In this document: piece after piece, positions 50,965 to 61,364 of the stretch
Layout of the letters: the number at the start of each line of letters is the position of its first letter
How positions within the stretch are numbered: the stretch's first letter is position 1
Assembly: GCA_012845835.1 (NCBI GenBank)
Contig: JABAKD010000024.1
Coordinates: 8,554,103-8,618,102 of the forward strand
Origin: Undaria pinnatifida
Taxonomy: Eukaryota; Sar; Phaeophyceae; Laminariales; Alariaceae
DNA: 64,000 nt
Reading direction: 5' to 3'
Program-made: the position numbers and the translations under genes
The notes under the pieces: generated by a model
What the model saw: only the letters and a program-made list of their open reading frames with translations
Told to the model about the DNA's origin: nothing
The model's database searches: none

Positions 50965-51104
50965 CGCTTCTGTCGATGCAAGATGTGCTTGCCGCGATAA
51001 CGTTTGGTGGCAATGTCATTGTTTCATCGCCGTCGATCGTTTGGGGACAGCAGCCAGTTTCTCCTCCTCCTGCTGCTGGTGCTGCTCCTGCCTCTCTTCC
51101 CGCC

Positions 51105-51136
<32 letters not shown>

Positions 51137-51457
51137 GGGCCGGGCACCAGTTATATCATTGTCGCCCTCCCCGTCAAGACCCTCGTCTATGAGCGCAGCC
51201 AGAGCCCCCAACGATGGATTTGCCCACACGTCTCGAGGCATAGTGGTCATAAACAAGGCAGGCATATCATTGTCGTCACCCTCCTCTGCTACCTGTCCGT
51301 CTACCCTATCCCCTTCTACCCTATCTGCACTGTTTCCTTGGGAAACTCCTTGTTGAGAAACCCCTTCTTGGGAAACGCCTTGTTGGGAAACCCCTTGAGA
51401 AACGCCCTGGGAAACCCCTTGGGACATGTCATTGTCTTCAGCAGATTCTACGTCCAT
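50603..51457 (-). CDS. Asn/Ala/Ser-rich ORF with a TTC4/Cns1-like N-terminal motif
   Basis: The minus-strand ORF is 284 codons from an ATG at 51457. Residues 10-45 are Gln/Gly/Val/Ser repeats (GVSQ). An acidic stretch leads into PALFMTTMPRDVWANPSLG and AALIDEG. The P-x-[LF]-F-M-T...P...N-P pattern before a helix is the conserved segment that precedes the TPR domain in TTC4/Dpit47/Cns1 Hsp90 co-chaperones. After it come poly-Ala, poly-Asn (about 13), poly-Ser and Arg/Gly-rich sequence, and no TPR helices. It could be a first exon with TPR exons to the left (not found), a fragment, or chance similarity. Plus-strand Val/Leu-rich frames over the same region are shadows of the trinucleotide tracts. 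Confidence 0.45.
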
Positions 51458-51764
51458 CGTGCCACCCCTCCCTGCTAAACTTCAAGTTAGTCGAACGTGC
51501 CGGCAACTCCACGCGCCAAAATACCTGAGAATTACGGATACAGAGCAGAGAGGCGGTGTTTTGACGTGGAAATGTACCGATGAACCGCAGACTAAACATA
51601 GTATAAGGTCGGGTATCAGGCAATACCGAGAATAGACCTCAACACAGGACCGGTGTGCATTTTTTTCTTGCCGGTCGTTGGCCTTATTGATCGAGGCTGG
51701 CCTTTCAGCCGCCAGTGTTTCTGGAAACACGCCATCAGAACCCGCTGCGGGGCAGTGCGACTAG

Positions 51765-51850
51765 CCCTGCCGACCTCGAGCCCCCCTAAGGTTGCAGCTA
51801 GGGATAGGGTTAGGGGTGGGGTTAGGTCTGGGGCCGGGTTGGCCTGGGCC
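51765..51850 (+). repeat. Short TTAGGG-like element
   Basis: CTGCCGACCTCGAGCCCCCC, then GGGATAGGGTTAGGG, then GGTCTGGGGCCGGGTTGG. Both flanks match the flanks of the 18.2-kb array, so this is a small copy of the same element with a short array. Confidence 0.75.
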
Positions 51851-52204
51851 GACATGCAAGGTTGAAGGTTACCATAACGGCCTGCAGGGAGTTTTTTGCA
51901 GGCCCGTTCTGTATTTCGGGGAGGCCCGATACGAACAGCAGGATGGTGCAGTCGCCTTCAACGCAAGTACAACAACCGGTAGCAATAGCCACCTATCCGG
52001 TAATTCGTACCAGGCGCCTGGGGTAAGGAAGTGGGCTATGGAGTACTAGGTATTCTGGTTGGACAGGGGTGCAGAATGTACCCACACCCGTGGCAAGTCG
52101 TAGTCTACTTTACGAGTACCGCATCTGCGTGGATAGCAGAAAGCAGAAAATAAAAAAGGAGTCCATCTGCAAAGTTCGTCAGAGTATCAGCACTAGTCTT
52201 TGTG

Positions 52205-53260
52205 AATGACTCAGTGCCTGAAGTAGCTACAGCTGAAAATGACGGAGTGCCTGCCAGTACCTGGAATAATTCAACCTGAAAATGACTGGGGACCTGCCAG
52301 TACCTGGAGTACTTTAAGCTAGCCGGTCGCCCCGGGGGCGTATCAGGTTATCCTCGAGCCTGGTATAGGTCAGTTTCGTGAGTTCGAATCCCCCCGAGTG
52401 CATACTCGTATAAATTCGTTGGGACTTTTTCTTGTGCACAAATCGACTTGCAGAAAGCGCGAGAGCGTGAGATAGCAACAACACTCGATGTAATCGACGA
52501 GCAGTGGGATTGCTGAACCCTATGCGCGATAAAAATTGAAGGCGAGAACCGGGTGGAAGAAGGGACGACACCTGTGACCACGGCTTGTCCAGAAGCTGGG
52601 AAGTGGATGTGTGTGAAAAAAAAAAAGTTGAAGAAGACAGATTACTTGCCAGCGCCTGCAGCACTTCGAGCTCAAAATGACTGAGTACTTGACAGCACCT
52701 GGAGTACTTCAAGCTGAAATGACCGAGTACTTACCAGTGCCTGGAGTACTTAAAGCTCAACTTGACTTGAGCAAATACCAGTACCTAGAGTACTTGAAGC
52801 TGAAAAGTACTGAGTACCTGCCAGTACCTAGAGTACTGGAAGCTGAAAAGTACTGAGTACCTGCCAGTACCTAGAGTACTGGAAGTTGAAAAGTACTGAG
52901 TACCTGCCAGTACTTAGAGTACTGGAAGTTGAAAAGTACTGAGTACCTGCCAGTACCTAGAGTACTGGAAGTTGAAAAGTACTGAGTACCTGCCAGTACC
53001 TAGTGTACTGGAAGCTGAAAAGTACTGAGTACCTGCCAGTACTTAGAGTACTGGAAGCTGAAAAGTACTGAGTACCTGCCAGTACCTAGAGTACTGGAAG
53101 TTGAAAAGTACTGAGTACCTGCCAGTACCTGGAGTACATGGAGCTGAAAAGTATTCAGTACCTGACAGTACCTGGAGTACTTGGAGCTGACAAGTTCTGA
53201 GTATCTGCCAGTACCTAGAGTATCGCGACCCAGTACCTAGAGTATCGCGACCCAAAACGA
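52205..53260. repeat. 43-base tandem array interrupted by SINE1
   Basis: Units contain ACCTGCCAGTACCTAGAGTA, CTGGAAGTTGAAAAGTACTG and AGT. Diverged units lie at 52205-52317, then the SINE, then diverged units (52640-52790) that become near-identical at 52800-53130, and decay again to 53260. The centre is the most homogeneous part. Confidence 0.9.
52318..52628 (+). mobile_element. SINE1, full-length copy inside a minisatellite
   Basis: The head is GGGGGCGTATCAGGTTATCC with B box GAGTTCGAATCCCC. The body has GCAGAAAGCGCGAGAGCGTG and CTGTGACCACGGCTTGTCC, and the tail is (A)12. The array units on both sides show insertion into a pre-existing array. Confidence 0.85.
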
Positions 53261-53419
53261 CCGGTGCTGATTGGTGCAGGTACTCGGACGACCTTTGTAC
53301 ATCTGTAAAGAAACGCCACCGGAATATCACGCAGCTTGCAAAAACGGGTATCGGCCCTTAACCCCTTTTAGGCACCGCAGTTCCGACATGAGGAAAAAAC
53401 ACTTGGAATTAGAATAGGA

Positions 53420-54590
53420 TAAGTTTAGAAGTTGGAAATCGAGGAAAAAATACAAGAGCACTGAAGTCATTCTAAAAATCAAATCTTTGTTTTTTTCAGT
53501 TGCAACACTATTTATGGTATAATTTCGACCTTTCATGACTCCCTACCGACAACGGCATTGCTTCGGTTCTAACGCTCTGACCATCTCTCTCACGGCAGTT
53601 TTAGACAGCGGTGGTTATAGGCAACCTTTTTGCCTCAGGCGTCGGATCGATTTGACGCGTTTTTCATCACGATCGGCGCCTCTTACTAAAAACCGCCTCC
53701 CCATACCTCTGCTATCCGTGGACGAATTTGAAAATAACAGTTTCTCAGGCTGCTGATAATGTTTTAACTCAATTTTTGACGACAATGCCGAGCAATAGTA
53801 GGCGAACCTACCTCTGGGCCTCTAGTTCGAGAGCCCATAGCGTCCTACGCGGCCGCGGCAGAGTGTGCATACCAAAAACGGGAGCTCCAGAATGATCAAC
53901 ATTTTCTTGATGCTGGGCAATTTCGCTTCGAAATGCACTGACAGCAATGCCTGCCCTCCCTTGCAGATTCAAGGCCTCGAACGCCTCTTAGAGACCGTAA
54001 CGAACATGCCATACGTTGGTCGGGAGGGAGATGGTCTGGGGCCTAGTAAGGGAGCTATGCCATGTTCGTTACGCTGTCGTGGTATGTCGTTACCGTGCCT
54101 GGTTATTGTACGGTCCAGGCAGGAAATATTTTCAAACATCCCCCAGCACCAACGTGCCAACGTGCACTTGGCTCAGGGTAGGGGTGTCTGATCTGACATC
54201 CGAAAGTACGTCTAAAGAGCTAATCCCCAATCGGTCATCCGTGAAGCAACTGGTTTTTATTTCGAGTGCGGTTTACATTTCCATCGTCCATGAACCAGAA
54301 AAGCTTGATACCTTTGTTTCGTGGGGCATAGTTTTCACAACTCGATTACGACGACGGATTCGGGGAGCTTTCGGAGGTTCCAACATCAGCATTTATGTTC
54401 GTCATCAGATGCATATATAAGTTGACGGAGATATCGGCATAAAACAGAGTTTGTGAAGCCATCTCGGTACTTTTCTTCGCGGAGATTCTACTTCACGATC
54501 TGACAAAAAAAGAGCGGAAAACAATTCCCTTTGTCTTGCTCCAGGTCAGCCAACTTTTTGGGTTGTTGCAAAACGAAATTGGGCGATACT
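53420..54590 (+). other. Non-repetitive segment with unrecognised ORFs
   Basis: ORFs of 73 (53535-53756), 108 (53865-54191) and 134 (54016-54420) codons lie on the plus strand. A pyrimidine tract ending CCCTCCCTTGCAG at about 53966 could be an acceptor leading to IQGLERLLETVTNMP. No donor and no domain can be matched. Complementary words CGTAACGAACATGCCA (about 53999) and its partner near 54057 could form a hairpin. Confidence 0.2.
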
Positions 54591-54594
54591 TTCA

Positions 54595-55045
54595 GGGGTT
54601 TTCACGGGTCATGACCCGACCCGCGGGTCGGGTCAAGGGGTGTTCAAAATCTCGCGGGTCGGTTCGTATCGGGTCAAGAGGTTTCAAAATCTCGTGGATC
54701 GGGTCGGGTCGGGTCAAGAGGTTTCAGAATCTCACGGGTCGGGTCGGGTCGGGTCAATAGGCTTCAAAATCTCGCGGGTCGGGTCGGGTCGGGTCAAGAG
54801 GTTTCAAAATCTCGCGGGTCGGGTCCGGTCGGGTCAAGAGGTTTTCGAAATCTTGCGGGTCGGGTCGGGTCATGACCCACGAGATACGGGTCACTTGCGG
54901 GTCAATCCATCATGATCCGCGAGTTGTTTTCGGCTGACCCGCGGGTCAAACCCGCGGATCTGGCCCGCGGATCCGCCATTTTCAAACTTATTACAGCTGA
55001 GGGCCATTGCCGTGCAGGCGACCCGCGGGTCCGACCCGCGGATCC
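54595..55045. repeat. GGGTC array, 60-base higher-order unit
   Basis: Five or six units of about 60 bases: TCTCGCGGGTCGGGTCGGGT then CAAGAGGTTTCAAAA. The right side turns into mixed orientations (GACCCGCGGGTC, AACCCGCGGATC), giving many short palindromes. The left end is CAGGGGTTTTCACGGGTCAT. Confidence 0.9.
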
Positions 55046-55226
55046 GTAAATATAATACAAACCTTTTCGCTTCCTGCCTCTCTCGTGCCGATGCTCCGAT
55101 CATATGTCATCACAGCGTGCAGAACAATCACCAGGCAGTAACCCTAGCTACTCGTACCAAGGCATATAGCAGTGTGACGCGAATCCCGTACCGGCTGAAG
55201 CCGTAACAACAGTAGTAATATTGCGG

Positions 55227-56050
55227 TCATACCAGTACGAAATGCGATCGAGCGTAAAAAGGCAAGGTAGGGCAGTCGTCGTCGAAGCAGCAGCAGCAGC
55301 ACTGGCAGCAGCAAGCACCAGCAGCAGACCCCGGATTCTCGCGGATCGCAGCCCCCGCTGACAGACCCACCGCCCCAGTTGTGGGCTTGCTACCGGAGGC
55401 GGCTCAGCTAGGCTGCTTGCCGGGACTGGAGACTGCACAGATAGAAGATAGATACAGCAGTAGTAGTAGTAGTAGTCGTAGTAGTAGCTAGCTCGAGAAT
55501 GATCATACCAGTACGAAATGTGATCAAACGTAAAAAAGCAAGAAAGGGCAGTCGTCGTCGAAGCAGCAGCAGCAGCAGCACTGGCAGCAGCAAGTACCAG
55601 CAGCAGACCCCGGATTCTCGCGGATCGCAGCCCCTGCTGACAGACCCACCGCCCCAGTTGTGGGCTTGCTGCCGGAGGCGGCTCAGCTAGGCTGCTTGCC
55701 GGGGCTGGAGACTGCACAGATAGAAGATAGATACAGCAGTGTAGTAGTAGTAGTTGTAGTAGTAGCTAGCTCGAGAATGATCATACCAGTACGAAATAAA
55801 TGTGACCAAACGTAAAAAAGCAAGAAGAAGAGCAGCCGTTGTCGAAGCAGCAGCGGCAGCAAGCAGCAGCAGCAGCAGCAGCACAGCAGCAGCAGCACCC
55901 TGGCAGCAGCAAGCACCAGCAGCAGCAGACAACGCATCCTCGCGGATCGCACCCCCTGCTCACAGATCCACCGCCCCAGTTGTGGGCTTGCTGCCGGAGG
56001 CGGCTCAGCTAGGCTGCTTGCCGGGGCCGGAGATTGCACTTGTAAATTAT
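55227..56050. repeat. Three tandem copies of a 276-base unit
   Basis: Copies start at about 55227, 55503 and 55780 with TCATACCAGTACGAAAT. Each carries a CAG tract, GGATTCTCGCGGATCGCAGC or a variant, CACCGCCCCAGTTGTGGGCT and GGCTCAGCTAGGCTGCTTGC, and the first two end in a TAG tract. On the minus strand each unit has an acceptor-like CTTCTATCTGTGCAG followed by CTCCAGTCCCGGCAAGCAG and a donor-like GGGGCG|GTGGGT, giving the same peptide SSLAEPPP in all three. Whether this is an exon is open. Confidence 0.85.
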
Positions 56051-56084
56051 AACTAGCTCGCTCGTCGGGTCGCTCGTCGGGTCG

Positions 56085-56155
56085 ACCCGGTGGTCTAACG
56101 GTACGGTCATGTCCATGCATGTGGGTTGCGGTTTCTTTCCTATTCCTCGCGCGCA
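56085..56155 (+). repeat. Possible tRNA-like head, degraded
   Basis: CCGGTGGTCTAACGGTACGG resembles a tRNA D-arm/A-box, and GGGTTGCGGTTTC 25-30 bases later weakly resembles a B box. There is no cloverleaf, so it is not a tRNA gene. It could be the head of an old SINE. Confidence 0.25.
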
Positions 56156-56274
56156 CACCACATGACATAATCATCAGCTGCAAACAATGCCGGTAAAAAA
56201 CGCAGAGAACACGACATACTGGGAAAAGTACGAGGGACCAAGGACCAAGCAACCGACCGAGGTATACATGCTTT

Positions 56275-56618
56275 GACCCGTGACTTTTTTACTTTGACCC
56301 GTGAGAAATGTCACGGGTCAAGTTCACGTGACCCGCCAGACGACCCGAATCTCGCGGGTCACCCGGATTGTCGCGGGTCGGGTCGGGTCGGGTCAGGACG
56401 ATTTCAAAATCTCGCGGGTCGGGTCGGGTCGGGTCAAGACATATCGAAAATCTCGCGGGTCGGGTCGGGTCGGGTCAAGATGTCTCGAAAATCTCGCGGG
56501 TCGGGTCGGGTCGGGTCAAGACGTCTCGAAAATCTCGCGGGTCGGGTCGGGTCAGCTGACCCGACCCGACCCGACCCGACCCGACCCGCGAGATTTGACC
56601 CGACCCGTGAAAAGCCCT
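56275..56618. repeat. GGGTC array with GACCC right half
   Basis: Units of about 60 bases (TCTCGCGGGTCGGGTCGGGT, CAAGACGTCTCGAAAA) are followed by CAGCTGACCCGACCCGACCC and the end GACCCGTGAAAAGCCCTG. The end is the complement of the CAGGGnTTTTCACGGGT type start seen at 54.6 and 60.1 kb. Confidence 0.9.
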
Positions 56619-57065
56619 GCTATTTTTCAAGTCGACATACTTCAAGTATCATATTTATAAAATTATTAGCCGAAAAGTGGACAAATTGTCCTGCACGGAC
56701 TATACTAGAAATAGTACTGCATTGATGTAAAAAACACGTACCTGGTTAAAATATTTAAAAGGCGCGAGTGTACGCCTCTCTTATTGTTTTGACGCTTTGA
56801 CCGAAGCGGCCCCTTCAATACATGGAAGTCACAGCTGACGTATTTGAAACAATTCCATTGATTTTATGAAGTAGCTCTGGCTCTGCAGCTTCGGAGCGAC
56901 GGGGCGATGTACTAGGTACTCAGCTTCGAACGGAAATGCTCCCGAAATACTAACACACTTAGTACGCGGTGTGCTCAAGCGGGTGATACCATATACTAGG
57001 TAACAAAACATACGAGAAGACTGATATCTGGTTCATAAAAAAACAGCAGCCGCACTGACTGCACC

Positions 57066-57440
57066 ATGTACTCACACCGCTGCTGCTGCTGCTTTGTGCA
57101 AAGTGAAAAACAAACAACCGCCAAACGGCCATCCGTAAAACAACGTACCTTTGGAGTAGTCTACAGTAAGTCCAGCCCTGTTTCTCGATATGGAGAAGGG
57201 CGACCGCCTGAAGATGGGCCTAGATCTCCCGTAGCCTTGTCGCTGAGGTTTAATCAACACGGGACGCGTGTGCCCATGGCTGGAGTCGCTGGACGTGCAA
57301 CCCTCCTCCAGTCTGCGCCTAGCGCGGTGACCAGCTCACGGCACTGTCATAATCCTCCCCTGTCTTTTAAAGCGCCAAGTAGGAAGTGGAAACCCTTTTG
57401 GCTGGGACACTTTGGACTTAAATATAAGATCCATTTATAA
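57066..57440 (+). other. Unrecognised ORF, 124 codons
   Basis: It is a single open frame outside the named repeats, with poly-Cys from a CTG tract near its start and a basic, Ser/Pro-rich remainder ending WLGHFGLKYKIHL. No family motif and no splice signals that I trust. The 62-codon minus-strand frame is equally unremarkable. Confidence 0.2.
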
Positions 57441-57637
57441 TAAAATTAGTGAGTAAAAAGTTACTATACTTTTTTTCATTTACTAGTTGAGGAGTTTGAC
57501 GGTTTTCACTCTCCCTACTAAGCCGCTAAGCCCCAGTTCCTGCCCATGAAAGGCCTCGCCCCAGACACGCAAGATGAGACGGTGCGATTCGATATTGTTT
57601 TATCCGTACCGAGGTAGCCTGTGTTCCAAGCTCTGAT

Positions 57638-58039
57638 TTATGTAGTAATCTCCCAACTGTTTCGTTTGCGTGGTGTGGTCACTTGTTCAAAACGCTCCGC
57701 ATGCGTACAAGTCATCGGGCAAGTCATCAAGCATCTGGGCACGCTGGTCGCAGTTTGACCCATGCTGCTGGCTGCTGCCGCTGCTGGCTGCTGCCGCTGC
57801 TGGCTGCTGCTGGCTGCTGGTGGTGGTGGTGATGGTGCTGGCGGTAGTTGTGGTTGTGATGGTGGTGTTGATGGTGTTGGTGATGTTGATGATGGTATTG
57901 CTGGTGCTGCTGGCGCTGCTGCTGTTTTTTTGTCTGCTGTTGGTGCATACTTGTAGTCTATTGATGGTGCTTCAATGAGAGCAGGACCTGCCTGCTGTAG
58001 TATGTCAGCAGTAGTGCATAGTATTATCAGCACAAACAC
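57638..58039 (-). other. Pro/Ala/Ser/Gln-rich ORF over a CTG/TGG tract
   Basis: A 133-codon minus-strand frame: a short hydrophobic start, ALIEAPSIDYKYAPTADKKT, then PPAPSPPPPAA-type low complexity over a CTG/TGG/GGTGAT tract (57760-57930). The non-repetitive edge looks protein-like, but codons in the middle simply read the repeat. Confidence 0.2.
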
Positions 58040-58257
58040 CAGTCACACCGCTGCTGCGAATGTAGATCGCGGACCAGGGCCATTGACGGCGTTCACGAGC
58101 AGTGCCTCACAGACTCGTCCTGGACGGGGAAGGAAATACTGGTAACTACTTCGTATATTACTGCTGTATCATGTCATCATGTCATTGGAAACTTTTCATA
58201 TGCATACCTCGGAGAGACCACGCACGATCTACTGGATCTACAAGCAGTTTTTATTAA

Positions 58258-58440
58258 AATTGAAAAACGTCAGCTGTGAGTACGACCGATTGAATGGTTG
58301 AAACTGACTTTGCAAGCTGGGCTGTACATCTCATATATTTCACTAATACACAGTAGTTGCACAAAATTTACGGAAGGTCGTTCGCGCGTGTTGTATGTTT
58401 AATCCTCATGAAAGATATAGGTCGGTGACTCCCCCCTGGA
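58258..58440 (-). repeat. Foldback-family arm fragment
   Basis: AAACGTCAGCTGTGAGTACG, GACTTTGCAAGCTGGGCTGT and GATATAGGTCGGTGACTCCC are in left-arm order. A ~65-base insertion-like duplication (TTGTACATCTACTTTTCACT and TTTACGGAAGGTCGTT words) follows to 58520. Confidence 0.5.
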
Positions 58441-58559
58441 TGTTGTACATCTACTTTTCACTAATATACCAGGTACAGTAGTTGGGGAGTTGCACAAATT
58501 TTACGGAAGGTCGTTGCAGATCCAACAACAGGTACCAGGAGTAGTATATACGAGATCCT

Positions 58560-58735
58560 GCATCTGCCGTAATGATATGTTGAGCAGACATAGAGGGCAC
58601 AGGTCCAACCATGGCAACTTTTTTTGCTAATCGTGCAGATCGTAAGGCTCCTTCCTACCCGGTAACATGAGATATAGACCATACAGATCTTCCCTGAAGA
58701 TCTAGATCACCAATCAGGTGGGGATCGATGATCTG
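58560..58735. repeat. GATC-rich family body
   Basis: ACATAGAGGGCACAGGTCCA, GCAGATCGTAAGGCTCCTTC, GGTAACATGAGATATAGACC and CAGGTGGGGATCGATGATCT match 41210-41410 in order and 61365-61500 in reverse. Confidence 0.75.
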
Positions 58736-58751
58736 ACCCGTAGTCAACAAA

Positions 58752-59118
58752 TGTGTCAGGAGACGGTCAAGTCAAGGGAAAACGTCCAGCGATCAAGGGT
58801 GTCAAACCGATCGTTCCACACCAAAACCTAGTGCGAGTTTGGCGTCAGTCAAGGCAAATTATTGAAAAATTGCCGTCGGTCAAGGGCTGAAAGTGCCGTC
58901 CGTCTCCTGACAATTTTTATTGTCACACTAAAACCTAGTACTTTGGCGTCAGTCGAGATAAATTGTTGGAAACTTGCTGTCGGTCAAGGGCTGAAAGTGT
59001 CGTCCGTCTCCTGACAATTTTTCTTGTAATACTAAAACCTAGTACTTTGGCGTCAGTCAAGATAAATTATCGGAAACTTGCCGTCGGTCAAGGGCTGAAA
59101 GTGCCGTCTCCTGGCATA
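58752..59118. repeat. Three ~105-base tandem units with inverted outer ends
   Basis: Units start AAAACCTAGTACTTTGGCGT and carry GCCGTCGGTCAAGGGCTGAA and CCGTCCGTCTCCTGACAATT. The left flank starts TGTCAGGAGACGGTCAAG, the complement of the unit end, so the block may be an amplified MITE-like element. Confidence 0.8.
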
Positions 59119-59204
59119 TTTGACAAGCATTGCGTCAGGAAACTCGAAGGAGGTCCCTATTTTTTGGCGCGGGCAAAATTAGAAACTCGCTTTTTTGATC
59201 GTAT

Positions 59205-59517
59205 TAGGGTGTTTCACGATTTCTAACCTCTGCTGGGTTGGAAAAAATGTAAAAATAGGGTTGAAACCGACGAATGTCGTACGTAACGCAAGGCCAACCA
59301 ACCCACGAAAAAACTAGGACGGAGAAATACCAAATAAAAAGTACCAGGTACGATGCAAAATATACTTCTTAACCCACGTTTTCGCTGATTTTTATCGAGG
59401 ATTTGGGTTGGCCCTGGGTTGAATGCGACGGTCGACGGTTTCAATACCACTGTTATGTATGTTTTCCTACCCAGCTTTCTACTGAACCAGAAGTTTGGTG
59501 CATCGCAAAACACCCTA
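59205..59517. mobile_element. Small hAT-like MITE upstream of the ankyrin exon
   Basis: The left end TAGGGTGTTTCACGAT and the complement of the right end TAGGGTGTTTTGCGAT differ at two positions. Size is 313 bp. The subterminal words TGGGTTGG and its complement are also inverted. No 8-bp target duplication is visible, so the superfamily call is tentative. Confidence 0.6.
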
Positions 59518-59684
59518 GCAAGACGCACTGTTTTTTTTTTTTTTTGGCTGTCGCTTGTTGCTGTTGCTTCTGTCACGACCACGGTACGCTAACCACACAA
59601 CACCACACACACCCAACACCCTTTGCATTTCCACATGATAGATACACCGTGCACCGTATTCTCCGCACTTTTGCGACTCAACAG

Positions 59685-59789
59685 GGCCGAACTAGTCTTC
59701 ACCAGGCGGCCGTAGCTGGAGATGCGGACGAGGTGTTGCGCCTGCTCTCCGGCGGTGCCAACCCTAACACACAGGACGCACATTTGCAG
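59685..59789 (+). CDS. Single ankyrin-repeat exon
   Basis: The acceptor is CTTTTGCGACTCAACAG and the donor TTGCAG|GTGTGA; 105 bases, phase 0 at both ends, 35 residues. The reading GRTSLHQAAVAGDADEVLRL then LLSGGANPN has the ankyrin signature: G-x-T-x-L-H-x-A-A, the G-turn, L-L-x-x-G-A-x-x-N. A phase 0-0 exon holding one repeat can be duplicated without breaking frame. The ORF continues upstream to 59403, so the true acceptor may be earlier. No partner exon was found in the remaining 4 kb. A hAT-family fragment starts 17 bases after the donor. Confidence 0.65.
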
Positions 59790-59805
59790 GTGTGATATAC
59801 CAGTC

Positions 59806-59900
59806 GGTAGAGCTGTGAGTCGGTACGATTTAAGTCGCCTGAACTAGTTTTTAGTCGGAATAATAGTTAGTCGTTTCCCGTAGGTGCCGACTATCTAACT
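59806..59900. mobile_element. Fragment of the hAT-like family seen at 5.6 and 26.7 kb
   Basis: TAGAGCTGTGAGTCGGTACG resembles the TIR (TAGGGCTGTGAGTTGG). TAGTCGGAATAATAGTTAGT and GGTGCCGACTATC match subterminal words. The far end is missing. Confidence 0.5.
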
Positions 59901-60099
59901 TATTGGGTTTCCACACTTGCGGGAGGGATTGTCCATACTTACGGGATCAATCCGTTGATCTACATATCTGCATGGGATACGATTATCAAAGAGTCTCGGA
60001 ATTTACGACAGCATGGCCTCAATTCTACATCGGGCTTCAACTTTTTTTTTATATCGAGCTTATGTTTATTGTCGAGTTGGTATACAGGGCTTTCCACGG

Positions 60100-60440
60100 G
60101 TCATGACTATCATATCACCCGGCTCGCGGGTCGGATCAGGAGATTTTTTTTAAAGCCGCAGGTCGGGTCGGGTCGGGTCGGGTCCGGTCGAGCCGGGTCG
60201 GGTCGGGTCGGGTCGGGACGGGTCGGGTCGGGTCGGGTCGGGTCGGGACGGGTCGGGTCGGGTCGGGTCGGGTCGGGACGGGTCGGGTCGGGTCGGGTCG
60301 GGTCGGGTCGGGTCGAGTTTGGGTTAGGTCCGGTGGGATCCGGTCGGGTCGGGTCAGGAGGTTTTAAAATGTGACGGGTCGGGCCGGGGTCACCCTGACC
60401 AGACCCGTTCCGCGAGCCATGATCCGACCCGTGAAAATCC
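60100..60440. repeat. Long GGGTC array with paired ends
   Basis: It starts CAGGGCTTTCCACGGGTCAT (60087). There are about 35 GGGTC units with GGGAC variants at regular 50-base spacing, then TCACCCTGACC and GACCCGTGAAAATCCCTG. The outer ends are inverted copies of each other over about 18 bases. Confidence 0.9.
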
Positions 60441-60930
60441 CTGGATATATACGATGGCACGGTCCGTGCCACAGTAGGGAGCCGTTCTGCGGTGGGGGTT
60501 TCGCTTTTGAGCCCGAGCGTTTCTCGTTAAACGGATTCGTTACTTGATAGGGCTGCGCTTTGGCAGCCTCGATCAGTAGATATATTACTGTTAATGTGTT
60601 TGCTCTCCAATAATGTGGCGTACTGTAGATGTTGACGTTCCGATAGAAATGGAGGAATCATAAAGCAGCAGAACCTTTGCTATGACTCCCCGCCAACCAT
60701 TTCCCAATTGATATTCAGTGACTGTGTCGGCAGTCGTTTTCGTCACTTTTTGGAAAAAAATAAAAACTTGGAAAATTGGCCGTGGGTGATGACGCGTCAG
60801 TCTTCTTTTTTCGGAAAATTGACCGGGAAGTTTTAGTCAGAGCATATTTTATTTCGAACAATTTTCGCAGTATATAGTCAATACCATAAGCTCGTTTGGG
60901 CTGGTCGGTGTTAACTTGACGACGAATGGT

Positions 60931-61158
60931 TGACGCGTGCTACGATAGAGTTATCAAGGTATACCTCTTTTTGGCGAAAACGTTTTCTGGAAGACGAGGC
61001 CCCTTGACCTAAAATCGTTGGTGTTTTTCTTTTTTGTGCAAAATGATTGTTCTTGTGTGCCCGGGCCGCGGGTTTGTTCGTCAGATTGCGCTTCCAGTTT
61101 GCTCAAATGAGGAGTAGTATTAGAAAAAAACGGTGGTTCACCTCTATCTTAGCGTCTG
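60931..61158 (+). mobile_element. MITE family 1 copy
   Basis: GACGCGTGCTACGATAGAGT, AAGGTATACCTCTTTTTGGC, CCTTGACCTAAAATCGTTGG and the end TTCACCTCTATCTTAGCGTC. The interior is partly diverged. Confidence 0.75.
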
Positions 61159-61364
61159 TGAATTGCGATTGCACCGCGTGACTTAGTGCTTTTTCCTTCA
61201 GTTTTGACAGGTTTTTTCCTTTTAAGCTTAAGACACACCCCGGGATTCCAAGCCAACCGCATCCCGAACGGGGAGCTTTTCTGTAACGTAGTAGTGGTCC
61301 ATGGAGTTGTGGGCCGGGCTGTCCTTACACTTTTACTTTTTACACACGTCGGATAGATCACCTA

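Noticed and set aside
50630-51478. 282-codon plus-strand ORF opposite the Asn-rich ORF
   Set aside because: It is poly-Val/Leu/Cys from the reverse reading of the trinucleotide tracts. The minus-strand frame has the conserved motif and acidic N-terminus.
59955-60472. Arg/Gly/Ser/Val and Asp/Pro/Thr ORFs of 120-139 codons
   Set aside because: They read the GGGTC array. The same artefact occurs in every GGGTC array.
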